NCBI GenBank assembly: GCA_963674545.2
Contig: CAXXFB010000001.1
Span: 1,922,001-1,986,000 of the forward strand
Reading direction: 5' to 3'
DNA: 64,000 nt
Origin: JABGQS01 sp963674545
Lineage (GTDB): Bacteria; Bacillota; Clostridia; Christensenellales; SZUA-584
Shown in pieces: positions 34,599 to 42,042 of this stretch. Position numbers and translations under genes: made by a program. A model generated the notes under the pieces. That model ran no database searches, was not told where the DNA came from, and saw only the letters and a list, made by a program, of their open reading frames with translations. Within the stretch, counting starts at the first letter, position 1. The number at the start of each line of letters is the position of its first letter.

Positions 34599-35180
34599 CT
34601 ATCTTTTAGTGTTATAAGGCTCATTTGCAGTTACCCTTTTCCTGTTCATTATTTTTTGGGCAACATACGAAAGATTCCCGACAGTGAGTTTCCACAGCTT
34701 AATGCTGCCGATAAATCCTAATATACCTCCGGCAGCAAGGACTATCCCCGTGAACACCGCCAGTGCTCCGTAAAGCGCATATCCTTTAACAAACTCCACA
34801 GCAGCAAGGCTTGCAGCACCAACGCCGCCAATAGTAAAACCTACAGCTGTGCTAAAGAAAACGAGCATAACGCAAACTGCCGCAAAGTACAGCGTTGCCA
34901 TTATAAGGCCGCCGCCGATCTTATAGCTGATTATCGCCCCTATCATACCTAGCGTGTCTCTGAACCCTTTAGTCTTATGCGCCTTTTGTACAGCGCCCAT
35001 TGCAGCATACATCTTTGCAAGCTCTTTCGGGTCTCCAAGCTCGGCAGCTATCTGCTCCTGCGTCTTCCCGGCTTCTGCGCCGATCTCGAAGTGTTCTGCG
35101 TAGTCAGCAAGTATCTCCTGCTTTTCTTCAGAAGACATATGTTTAAGTGATTTTTCCATCTGCATTAAAAAATCATTCAT
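34599..35180 (-). CDS. DUF1700/HAAS-domain membrane protein
   Basis: The 193-residue protein has an N-terminal helical HAAS domain (FLMQMEKSLKHMSSEEKQEI, ADYAEHFEIGAEAGKTQEQI, AAELGDPKELAKMY) and three to four transmembrane helices. Its PadR neighbour usually regulates it. It overlaps padR by 8 nt (start ATG 35180). Role unknown, probably envelope stress or folding. Confidence 0.87.
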   Translation of the reverse strand: MNDFLMQMEKSLKHMSSEEKQEILADYAEHFEIGAEAGKTQEQIAAELGDPKELAKMYAAMGAVQKAHKTKGFRDTLGMIGAIISYKIGGGLIMATLYFAAVCVMLVFFSTAVGFTIGGVGAASLAAVEFVKGYALYGALAVFTGIVLAAGGILGFIGSIKLWKLTVGNLSYVAQKIMNRKRVTANEPYNTKR

Positions 35181-35493
35181 CGTCGTATTCCTCCATCAGT
35201 GTGTTTACGCTGTCCGAAAAAGCCTTCCACTCTTTTTTCTGTGCCTTTTGCATCTCTATGCCTTTTTCAGTAAGCCTGTAATATTTCCTCGGCGGCCCTG
35301 AAGAGCGTTCGGACAAATACGTCTCGCACAATCCATCAAGCTTAAGTTTTCTAAGCAGCGGATAGAGCGTGCCCTCGGCTATCTCAATCGTGCTTGCCAT
35401 TTTTTCTGCCAGATCATATCCGTAAGAATCTTTCTTCTTTAGCAGCGTCAGCACACATAGCTCCAGCACACCTTTTTTAAACTGTGTGTTCAT
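35173..35493 (-). CDS. PadR-family transcriptional regulator
   Basis: The 106-residue regulator has a winged helix with FKKGVLELCVLTLLKKKDSY, IEIAEGTLYPLLRKLKLDGL, and a SGPPRKYYRLTEKG wing, followed by a helical dimer arm. It probably represses its own operon. The start is ATG 35493 (AGGAAGGAAG upstream); seven residues further upstream are possible but less likely. First gene of the operon reaching to 32427. Confidence 0.92.
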   Translation of the reverse strand: MNTQFKKGVLELCVLTLLKKKDSYGYDLAEKMASTIEIAEGTLYPLLRKLKLDGLCETYLSERSSGPPRKYYRLTEKGIEMQKAQKKEWKAFSDSVNTLMEEYDDE

Positions 35494-35533
35494 CGATACT
35501 TCCTTCCTGTACATTGTCCACTACTGTATATTG

Positions 35534-35577
35534 TTCAGTAGCAGATATAATATAACATATACTACTGAATAATGCAA
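35534..35577 (-). promoter_or_regulatory. padR promoter with overlapping inverted-repeat operator
   Basis: On the minus strand TTGCAT (35577-35572), 17-nt spacer, TATATT (35554-35549). Inverted arms TTCAGTAG (35534-35541) and CTACTGAA (35562-35569) flank the -10, one arm lying in the spacer. A further imperfect arm lies at 35521-35526. The layout fits autorepression by PadR. Confidence 0.65.
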
Positions 35578-35668
35578 TATAGTTTTTAAATTTTTTTTAT
35601 TTTTTATTTTCAGCTTAATTTTGCAGAATGTGATATCATATAATCATTAATTTTGCAGAGGTGTTTTT

Positions 35669-36457
35669 ATGAAAACAGTAGTGATAACCGGCAGCACTCG
35701 CGGCATCGGTCTTGAGATGGCAAAGGTTTTCTTATCATCCGGCTGCAAGGTAACGGTCTCCGGCAGAAGAGCAGATATACCAAACGAAACAAAAGAATCT
35801 CTTTCAGGAGCAGAAAAAGACTATATCTATATTTCCTGCAACGTGCAGAAAAAAGAGGAAATCGAAAACCTCTTGGTCAAGTCCGCAGAAAAATGGGGAC
35901 GAATAGACATCTGGATAAACAATGCCGGGCAAAATGCACCGTACAAGAACATCTGGGAAACAGACAGCGAAGCTCTTAGCGCAGTTATAGACACCAACAT
36001 CAAAGGGATGATAATGGGAAGCCAAGTGGCCGCAGCTCATATGATAAAACAAGGAAGCGGGCAGATATTCAACATGGAGGGGCTTGGCTCGAATGGAATG
36101 ATACAAAAAAGAACCGTGCTCTACGGTATGACTAAAAGCGCACTGAGTTATTTCACCAAAGGCCTTGCGAAAGAGCTTGCAGGCAGCGGAGTCCTTGCCG
36201 GACGTCTTTCCCCCGGCATGATGCTGACAGAATTCATAACCAAAAACCCAAACGGAGAACCCTCACCCGTTCTTACCGATCCTCATTTTAAAAAAGTGTT
36301 CAACATTTTAGCAGACAAGCCGGAAACCGTAGCCGCCTATCTCGTTCCGAAAATGCTTGCCAACAAGAAGCAGGATGCCCACATCATGTGGCTTACAAAC
36401 CTTAAAGCAAGTTTTAGGTTTATGAGCGCTCCATTCATAAAAAGAAAGCTGATATAA
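35669..36457 (+). CDS. short-chain dehydrogenase/reductase
   Basis: The 262-residue SDR has ITGSTRGIGLEMAK, CNVQKKEEIE, IWINNAGQNAPY, a NMEGLGSNG segment and YGMTKSALSYFTK (YxxxK). The usual catalytic Ser region reads FNMEGLGSNG, so the Ser is displaced. It is related to the chlorophyll-b-reductase-like SDR group; the substrate is unknown. AGAGGTG precedes ATG 35669. Monocistronic, divergent from padR. Confidence 0.85.
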   Translation: MKTVVITGSTRGIGLEMAKVFLSSGCKVTVSGRRADIPNETKESLSGAEKDYIYISCNVQKKEEIENLLVKSAEKWGRIDIWINNAGQNAPYKNIWETDSEALSAVIDTNIKGMIMGSQVAAAHMIKQGSGQIFNMEGLGSNGMIQKRTVLYGMTKSALSYFTKGLAKELAGSGVLAGRLSPGMMLTEFITKNPNGEPSPVLTDPHFKKVFNILADKPETVAAYLVPKMLANKKQDAHIMWLTNLKASFRFMSAPFIKRKLI

Positions 36458-36491
36458 AAAAAGACACTGGTCAGCGCCTTTTTCATCTGAA

Positions 36492-36800
36492 TCATCTGCT
36501 GAAAGCCTGCCTTGCATCAATCAGCCCTTTGTCATAAGCCCGGCGTATTATCTCATATTCATCCACCCTGCCGAAATAGAGCGCGCAGTAATTTCTCTGT
36601 ATCTGCGTTCCGTTGAACAGGTAGTAGCTCATTTGGTCTCTGCCTTCCTTCGTGTCGATCAGCCCCAGCGCATAGTCAATAAACTTCGACTGTGCCAAAG
36701 TCATTTTTTTGTTCAAGTCTTTCATTATAGTATCGACTGACTCTATTGTACCCGCATCAGCCAGACAAACATAATGTCCCAAGCCTTTTTTATTATTCAT
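36492..36800 (-). CDS. uncharacterised 102-residue protein
   Basis: I do not recognise this protein. It is soluble, with no signal peptide, mainly helical by composition, and has YYLFNGTQIQRNYCALYFGR and a C-terminal EIIRRAYDKGLIDARQAF stretch. It is last in the HTH/hydrolase/DUF4180 operon, starting 3 bp after the DUF4180 stop, so it is probably coexpressed. Only a weak AGGG lies upstream of its ATG. Confidence 0.6.
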   Translation of the reverse strand: MNNKKGLGHYVCLADAGTIESVDTIMKDLNKKMTLAQSKFIDYALGLIDTKEGRDQMSYYLFNGTQIQRNYCALYFGRVDEYEIIRRAYDKGLIDARQAFSR

Positions 36801-36803
36801 GCC

Positions 36804-37172
36804 CTATCTGTCTTTCAGTTTTTTTATTGCCTCTTCTGTGTCGCCCACGAAAAAGATTTGCCTTCCCCTGTTGCACTCCCTTATGAAGTCCGCAAGCGCT
36901 TTGCTCTCTATATTACCAAAATCTCCGACAATTGCAAGCTTCACTCCATAGCTTGAAAACTTCTGGAGCATCTCTCCTGCAAGCCTTGTTTTTAAATCAA
37001 AGAACTCCTCCGGAAGGCTTTCTTTGTGCACCATCATGCCTTCATGCTCCGGATGATAATACTGTGCTGCAGCTATAATATCCAGCATCTGTGCAGTGTC
37101 CTTTATCACTGTGCTGTTGTCAACAGCAACCAGTGTAACGCCATCATTTGTTATTGTATTTATGTCTTTCAC
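36804..37172 (-). CDS. DUF4180 family protein
   Basis: The 122-residue protein matches DUF4180: VTLVAVDNSTVIKDTAQMLD, LPEEFFDLKTRLAGEMLQKF, KLAIVGDFGNIESKALADFI, RECNRGRQIFFVGDTEEA. Structure and role are unknown. The start is GTG 37172, overlapping the hydrolase stop by 4 nt. It is often found next to MerR-type or HTH regulators, as here. Confidence 0.88.
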   Translation of the reverse strand: MKDINTITNDGVTLVAVDNSTVIKDTAQMLDIIAAAQYYHPEHEGMMVHKESLPEEFFDLKTRLAGEMLQKFSSYGVKLAIVGDFGNIESKALADFIRECNRGRQIFFVGDTEEAIKKLKDR

Positions 37173-38014
37173 CCTTTCCCTTTTAAGTACTTAATTATTA
37201 TCTCCGCCTCGTTGTAAATGGCATGTCCGCAGTTCTCAACCAAGATAGTCTGTGCGCTTGGCACTTGTTTATTTATCCGGTCAGCAGCTTTTGCTGCATC
37301 CATAGTCACGTCATTCTCTCCCGCCATGAACATCATATCCGCATCTATTTTCTTAAGCTGATCGTCTGAGAACACCGGCAGCCCGCCCACCATCGGATTA
37401 AATCCATCCATCATTATCCTTGTATACTCGATGACTTGCTCTGGTATGTCCTTCGTTCCGTACACATACTCCATAAACTTAAGCATGCCCTTTTCTCCTC
37501 CGCTGACCGCCGCTATCGACTTCAACACGAAAGAAAGCTTTGCGCCCACTATCCCGGAGGGAGCAATAAGCACCAGATTCCCTACTTTCTGCGGAAAAAG
37601 ACTAGCATATTTGAGCGCCAACCAGCCCCCTAACGAGTTCCCGATTATTGTCGGTTTCTCCATCCCCAGCCCTTCAATGACTTCATCCAGCCAAAGCGCA
37701 TACGCATCGGTCTTCATGCTGTGTCTTACAGGCTCGCTCTTGCCTGCTTCACCGACTATATCTATCGCTGCAACATGATAATCCTTCGCCAATACTGGGA
37801 TGTCACCCAGCCACATTGCACTGTTGCTGACAGAGCCGTGAAGCAGGATCAGCGGCTGCTTATCCTTGCTGCCCGCTTCAACAACGTGCGTCCTGCCATA
37901 ATAGGTTTCCACGAACTTCTCTTCATACTCGGCAGCCAGCCCAGCTAATAGCATATCATAGTACTCTATTATCTTCTGTCTTGCCTCTTCAGTTTTAAAT
38001 ATAGGTTTTGTCAT
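37169..38014 (-). CDS. alpha/beta hydrolase
   Basis: The 281-residue hydrolase has an oxyanion HGS segment (LILLHGSVSNSAMW), the nucleophile elbow GNSLGGWLALKYA, a MFMAGENDVTMD acid and the VENCGHAIYNE His. It likely cleaves an ester or similar bond; the substrate is unknown. The start is ATG 38014 with AGGTGAG upstream; a GTG three codons earlier directly abuts the HTH stop. Operon: HTH, hydrolase, DUF4180, orphan. Confidence 0.88.
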   Translation of the reverse strand: MTKPIFKTEEARQKIIEYYDMLLAGLAAEYEEKFVETYYGRTHVVEAGSKDKQPLILLHGSVSNSAMWLGDIPVLAKDYHVAAIDIVGEAGKSEPVRHSMKTDAYALWLDEVIEGLGMEKPTIIGNSLGGWLALKYASLFPQKVGNLVLIAPSGIVGAKLSFVLKSIAAVSGGEKGMLKFMEYVYGTKDIPEQVIEYTRIMMDGFNPMVGGLPVFSDDQLKKIDADMMFMAGENDVTMDAAKAADRINKQVPSAQTILVENCGHAIYNEAEIIIKYLKGKG

Positions 38015-38023
38015 ATTTCTCAC

Positions 38024-38449
38024 CTAATCGTTTATATAGCCGCCAAGCAGCGACATCATTATCTCCATGAACGCCGCCGAGCCTGAAAGCATTATCCGCA
38101 GCTTCTTATCCTGGTCCAAATACTGTGTGCTCATAGAAGTCCTGCCAAGCTCCGCAGGCTTTGTGTTCAGTGACGCTGTCAGCATGTTCGATATGTTCAT
38201 AGCATCGTCTGCGCTGTAAACTTCGATATCGACAACACTTGTTACGAATATATTCCTCTTGCCCTCCTGCTTCTCTGGCAGCTGGCTTGCGCTCTCCATG
38301 AAAAGGCTCAGGTCGTGCCCGGAGATGCGCCATGCTTTGCCCACCTTTGCAGCACGCAGCTTTCCTTCCCTTATATATCTCTGTATAGTCTTTGGATGCA
38401 TGTCCAGCATCTTTGATATATCTTCAACAGTATAGAACTTTTCCTGCAT
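38024..38449 (-). CDS. excisionase-type HTH regulator with C-terminal domain
   Basis: The 141-residue protein has an N-terminal MerR/excisionase helix-turn-helix (YTVEDISKMLDMHPKTIQRY, IREGKLRAAKVGKAWRI). An unassigned ~80-residue C-terminal domain begins FVTSVVDIEVYSADDAMNIS. The C-terminal domain may sense a ligand. It has its own strong promoter; inverted arms around the -10 suggest autoregulation. AAGGAGTAAATC precedes ATG 38449. Confidence 0.85.
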   Translation of the reverse strand: MQEKFYTVEDISKMLDMHPKTIQRYIREGKLRAAKVGKAWRISGHDLSLFMESASQLPEKQEGKRNIFVTSVVDIEVYSADDAMNISNMLTASLNTKPAELGRTSMSTQYLDQDKKLRIMLSGSAAFMEIMMSLLGGYIND

Positions 38450-38456
38450 GATTTAC

Positions 38457-38508
38457 TCCTTATTACTCCTATTTAGGTCATTATAAGGAACTATTAGTAA
38501 TATGTCAA
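38457..38508 (-). promoter_or_regulatory. consensus promoter and candidate operator of the HTH/hydrolase operon
   Basis: On the minus strand TTGACA (38508-38503), 17-nt spacer, TATAAT (38485-38480): a perfect sigma-A consensus. Inverted arms TCCTTAT (38489-38483) and ATAAGGA (38463-38457) flank it, the first overlapping the -10. A consensus promoter usually needs a repressor. Confidence 0.8.
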
Positions 38509-38698
38509 GTTTATTTTGCTTTATAAAGCACCACGCATTCACTTTTCCCCTTTTATCCCCGGTTACAAAATTATTACAACTTGAATCTATGCTTGAATAG
38601 TACAGTTCTATTTGATATCCTTAAGGAGCCGAATTGCATTTTTTTATTATTTTAACGGCAGGCCTCATATTATTTATATTTATTATTAAGGAGCAGTT

Positions 38699-39496
38699 AT
38701 GCTTAAAAAGAGAATACGCTATGCTTACACGCGCACTTTTGTTAAGATTGCCCACAAACTTTCTAAGAACTGGTTCAAGATCTTAGGCAAATACGAACGT
38801 CCCACGAGCGATCAGCTCAATATGGTTTACATCCCGATAGAGAAAAAAATAGATGCCCCTTCTAATTTCATATTGCCCAAAGACATAATGTTCGAGCTTA
38901 TTGACAGAGCGGCATGTACGGGAATAATCCATTCGTGCACGTGCAGGGTCGGCGCCGGGTGCAAAGACTATCCACACGATATAGCATGTGTCGTTATGGG
39001 CAGTACTGTCGAAACTCTCGACCCGAAAATCGGAAGGATAGTGACCAAAGAAGAGGCCAAAGCGCACGTCATTAAAGGGCTTGAGCTGGGGCTTTTTCCC
39101 TCCATATCACACTATTCAAGAGACGCACAGATGTACAGCCTCGATTTCGAGAAACTGCTTACTCTGTGTTTTTGCTGCGACTGCTGCTGCACGGTAAGAA
39201 ACGCCGTTAGAGAGACAGACGGCCTCGAAAACTCATTCTTCTCCAACACCAACAAGCTGCCGTTCGTGCGCATAGAGCTAGACCTTAACAAGTGCACAGG
39301 CTGCAGGAAGTGCGAGAATATCTGCATGGCAAACGCAATAGTTTTTGAAAACGGCAAACCGACGCTTATCGATGACAAGTGCAAGACCTGCGGAAGATGC
39401 GCACTCATCTGCGATGCCTACACAGTGAACTATGAAACTGACGACCTTAATAAAATAATAGACGAGATGCACATAACGAGCAAATACGACTCGTAG
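38699..39496 (+). CDS. 4Fe-4S protein with two ferredoxin clusters and extra cysteine motifs
   Basis: The 265-residue cytoplasmic protein has a C-terminal 2[4Fe-4S] ferredoxin domain (CTGCRKCENIC and CKTCGRCALIC). Upstream are two further Cys clusters: CTCRVGAGC...C (about 80-105) and LCFCCDCCCTV (about 155-170). These could bind further Fe-S centres. No NAD or flavin motif is seen, so it is likely an electron carrier or scaffold. AAGGAG precedes ATG 38699. It is followed 9 bp later by hypA-like and hypB genes. Confidence 0.82.
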   Translation: MLKKRIRYAYTRTFVKIAHKLSKNWFKILGKYERPTSDQLNMVYIPIEKKIDAPSNFILPKDIMFELIDRAACTGIIHSCTCRVGAGCKDYPHDIACVVMGSTVETLDPKIGRIVTKEEAKAHVIKGLELGLFPSISHYSRDAQMYSLDFEKLLTLCFCCDCCCTVRNAVRETDGLENSFFSNTNKLPFVRIELDLNKCTGCRKCENICMANAIVFENGKPTLIDDKCKTCGRCALICDAYTVNYETDDLNKIIDEMHITSKYDS

Positions 39497-39505
39497 GAGA
39501 AAACT

Positions 39506-39745
39506 ATGCACGAGAGCGCACTCGTATACAAAATACTCGACACTATATCACCCAGCATTAAGCCGGAGCACACGCTTCGCATTATCAGCCTAGAGGTGGG
39601 CGAGTTTTCATGCGTCAACACAAGCACGCTCGTGCAGCTCTTCGACATAGCAAAGAAACGCACATTTGCGGAAAACAGCGAGCTTAAACTGAGCATAGTT
39701 AAAGAGAACTTCGACATAAACATCAAATCGATAGAGGTATCATGA
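39506..39745 (+). CDS. HypA-like protein without the zinc domain
   Basis: HypA delivers nickel for [NiFe]-hydrogenase maturation. This 79-residue protein keeps the N-terminal nickel site MHE and the LVYKILDTI and ISLEVGEFSCVNTSTL segments. It ends before the usual zinc ribbon (two CxxC), whereas HypA is about 115 residues. The stop codon overlaps hypB, so it is not a simple truncation with a remnant. AGGAG precedes ATG 39506. Nickel binding might persist, but the function is uncertain. Confidence 0.78.
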   Translation: MHESALVYKILDTISPSIKPEHTLRIISLEVGEFSCVNTSTLVQLFDIAKKRTFAENSELKLSIVKENFDINIKSIEVS

Positions 39746-40389
39746 TGAAGATACAGATAAACAAAGACGCTTATGCAGCGGAAAAAAAGATGAGCGAGAT
39801 AAACCGTGACACGTTCAAAGACTTCGACCTGCCCGTCATAAACATGATAGGCTCTCCCGGCTGCGGCAAGACGACGCTGCTTGAAGCCACACTCGAATAC
39901 ATGAATGCACACGGCAAACGCGTCGGCATAATCGAAGGCGACGTGCAGACGAGCATAGACAGCGACCGCCTCAAAAAATACGGTACGCCCATAGAGCTTA
40001 TAAACACCAACGGCGGCTGCCACCTCTCTCCAGAAGACATCCGTGAAGCCGCAGAGAAGCTGCCTCTTTCCGAGCTCGATCTTCTAATCATAGAAAACGT
40101 AGGCAATCTCGTTTGCCCCGCCGCTTTCGACCTCGGCGAAGGCATGAAGCTTGCAGTTCTCTCCACGCCGGAGGGCGACGAAAAGCCACTTAAATACCCT
40201 GCGCTGTTCAAAAAAGCGGGCCTTGCCGTGATAACCAAAGCGGAGCTTGCCGGCATATGTCATTTCGATATGGAAAAAGCCATAGAGAATATAAAGACCG
40301 TCAGCCCGGACACGAAAGTCATCCCGCTGTCCGTTTTCGAGCGGCAGGGCATGGACGAGTACTTTGAGTTTTTGATGGGGTTGTGTTAG
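39742..40389 (+). CDS. hypB: hydrogenase nickel-incorporation GTPase HypB
   Basis: The 215-residue GTPase of the SIMIBI class loads nickel into metalloenzymes. It shows P-loop IGSPGCGKTTLLEA, the metal site NTNGGCHLSPEDI (Cys-His), switch IIENVGNLVCPA and AVITKAELA (guanine contact is a variant). Length is typical for HypB without a His-rich extension. It overlaps hypA-like by 4 nt; ATG 39745 is an alternative start. No hydrogenase or other hyp genes lie in the window. Confidence 0.93.
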   Translation: MMKIQINKDAYAAEKKMSEINRDTFKDFDLPVINMIGSPGCGKTTLLEATLEYMNAHGKRVGIIEGDVQTSIDSDRLKKYGTPIELINTNGGCHLSPEDIREAAEKLPLSELDLLIIENVGNLVCPAAFDLGEGMKLAVLSTPEGDEKPLKYPALFKKAGLAVITKAELAGICHFDMEKAIENIKTVSPDTKVIPLSVFERQGMDEYFEFLMGLC

Positions 40390-40422
40390 GGAGAATAGTC
40401 AATAACTTAGCTAATATAGTTA

Positions 40423-41925
40423 TTATACAGCTTTAGAAGCTGAACGCTTATTATCATTTCTACAATCAATTAAAATTATCCAGTTGTCTAATTCTTTATC
40501 ATAACCAACATCTTTTAATATTTTTAATGTTTTTTTCTTTTCATCCGCTGTAAAATAGAATATAACTACTATACGCTTTTTCGTTTCATTTGCTTTCTCG
40601 TAAACTTCTGTTTGTTTAAAAACATGTTTCAGTCTTGCATTACTTGCAAGTTTAAATTCTATTATACATTTATCAGCTCTTCCAAATGAAACAATAGTAT
40701 CAGCTGCACCTCTGCCATTGTTAACCTCAAAGTTAACATCATACCTGGTGTTTTCCCACGCTAGTTTAAAGAACCTTTGCAAGTCATTTTCTGTTGAAAT
40801 TCTTTCACCCTTCAAGTACAAATTTTTATAGCCATCGCAATCTTCAATTATATGTTTAAAAAATATTATTTTCTTTTTTGATTCTTCAAATGAATTGTTT
40901 TTTTGTATGTAATTTGGATAGATTTCTTTAAATCTATCTACAAGTCTCTTTGAGTTATATATGAACAAGCTTGTGGTGTCTTTGACTTCATTAGTACATT
41001 GTCTTCTAATCTCAACTTGCTTTTTCTCTTTTAATAGTATGTAATAATCATACAATTCCAAGTGCTGATGTGTTAATTCCTCGAAGGCATCCTTTTCAAT
41101 TTTCCTTATTTGTGATTCTCTAACCTGCTTTTTCGCCTTTTTTTGCTGCAATTCATATTCCCTAACGGCCTTATTAATATAATTGTTAACCATTGCTCTT
41201 AATGAACCATTTGAAATTGATTCTCTTATCTGAATATCATTATTTAAAAAATCATCTCTATTAATTGAAGGTTCTTTTTTTCGCAACAAATCAACTGGGG
41301 TTAAAAGCACGTATTCTGTTTCCCCTTTCTCATTTTCTATGTAAGGCAAATTATAATATTTACTAACAAACGTTTCTGTCTTGTAATTAAAATATGCTTT
41401 ATCTACAGGTATTTGCTTCAAATATTTTTGATCTATATTTTTTTCTGCAAACTCCTGAGTATATTCAAGTAGATATTCTTTAATCAAATTAACAGTTAAA
41501 TCACTAATTTTATCTCTACCATTTCCTTCTTGAATAAGCATGATTTTCTCAATATGTTTACCTTTTGAGATTCCGTGATTATTCAGTACAAAAGAAATAT
41601 TATCATATAAATGATTTGCAAAATCTTTGCCTAATGCCCTGCCTTTATTTCCTTCAATACAATAACCTAGCCAGTTTTGACTAACTTCATGAAATGTAAA
41701 CCAATACATTACTTCGTGTATCTCTAAGCTTGATTTAGATTTTTCTGACAAGAAATAAAAATACTTGATTATTTCTTTATGAAGGTTCTTATAATTAGGG
41801 TTGGAACTATTAAAAATTAACAACGGATCTATAAATAAGGGGATATCACATACAAGAGATATGTTATATGCTCCAAATTCAACCATTTTCCCAGGTTCAA
41901 CTTCAAATCTCTCTGAAAATAACAT
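40423..41925 (-). CDS. AT-rich protein with a PD-(D/E)XK-like C-terminal domain
   Basis: I do not recognise a named family. The 500-residue protein has a beta-containing N-terminal region (about 1-60), a long helical middle (about 240-310, RKIEKDAFEELTHQHLELY), and a C-terminal domain (about 400-480) with GRGAADTIVSFGR then IIEFKLASN. This fits the D...ExK core of a restriction-nuclease fold. It ends in IVVIFYFTADEKKK. The gene is much more AT-rich than its neighbours. A defence or restriction-like nuclease is plausible but not shown. AAAGGATAG precedes ATG 41925. Confidence 0.7.
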   Translation of the reverse strand: MLFSERFEVEPGKMVEFGAYNISLVCDIPLFIDPLLIFNSSNPNYKNLHKEIIKYFYFLSEKSKSSLEIHEVMYWFTFHEVSQNWLGYCIEGNKGRALGKDFANHLYDNISFVLNNHGISKGKHIEKIMLIQEGNGRDKISDLTVNLIKEYLLEYTQEFAEKNIDQKYLKQIPVDKAYFNYKTETFVSKYYNLPYIENEKGETEYVLLTPVDLLRKKEPSINRDDFLNNDIQIRESISNGSLRAMVNNYINKAVREYELQQKKAKKQVRESQIRKIEKDAFEELTHQHLELYDYYILLKEKKQVEIRRQCTNEVKDTTSLFIYNSKRLVDRFKEIYPNYIQKNNSFEESKKKIIFFKHIIEDCDGYKNLYLKGERISTENDLQRFFKLAWENTRYDVNFEVNNGRGAADTIVSFGRADKCIIEFKLASNARLKHVFKQTEVYEKANETKKRIVVIFYFTADEKKKTLKILKDVGYDKELDNWIILIDCRNDNKRSASKAV

Positions 41926-41958
41926 AGGTACATTCTATCCTTTATATTAATTTTTTAT

Positions 41959-41988
41959 ATTATATCATATATCCTCCACATTCTTCAA
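41959..41988 (-). promoter_or_regulatory. sigma-A promoter for the PD-(D/E)XK-like gene
   Basis: On the minus strand TTGAAG (41988-41983), 18-nt spacer, TATAAT (41964-41959), 34 bp upstream of ATG 41925. Confidence 0.6.
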
Positions 41989-41995
41989 TCTCAAC

Positions 41996-42023
41996 CAAAA
42001 AACGGATGCCCCTCAGCACCCGT
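41996..42023 (-). terminator. intrinsic terminator after the isomerase-like gene
   Basis: On the minus strand ACGGGTGC pairs with GCATCCGT (one G-U) and is followed by six T residues, about 20 bp after the stop at 42043. Confidence 0.8.
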
Positions 42024-42042
42024 CCTTATCATCCTATATTTC

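Noticed and set aside
36455..36485. Imperfect hairpin after the SDR at 35669
   Set aside because: Two A-C mismatches break the stem. It may act as a weak convergent terminator but is not listed.
39506..39745. HypA as a frameshifted pseudogene
   Set aside because: No zinc-ribbon remnant is visible in any frame after the stop, and hypB starts within the stop codon, so a genuine short form is more likely.
40401..40424. AATAACT...AGTTATT hairpin between hypB and the nuclease-like gene
   Set aside because: The stem is all A/T except two pairs, without a T run. Too weak to call as a terminator.
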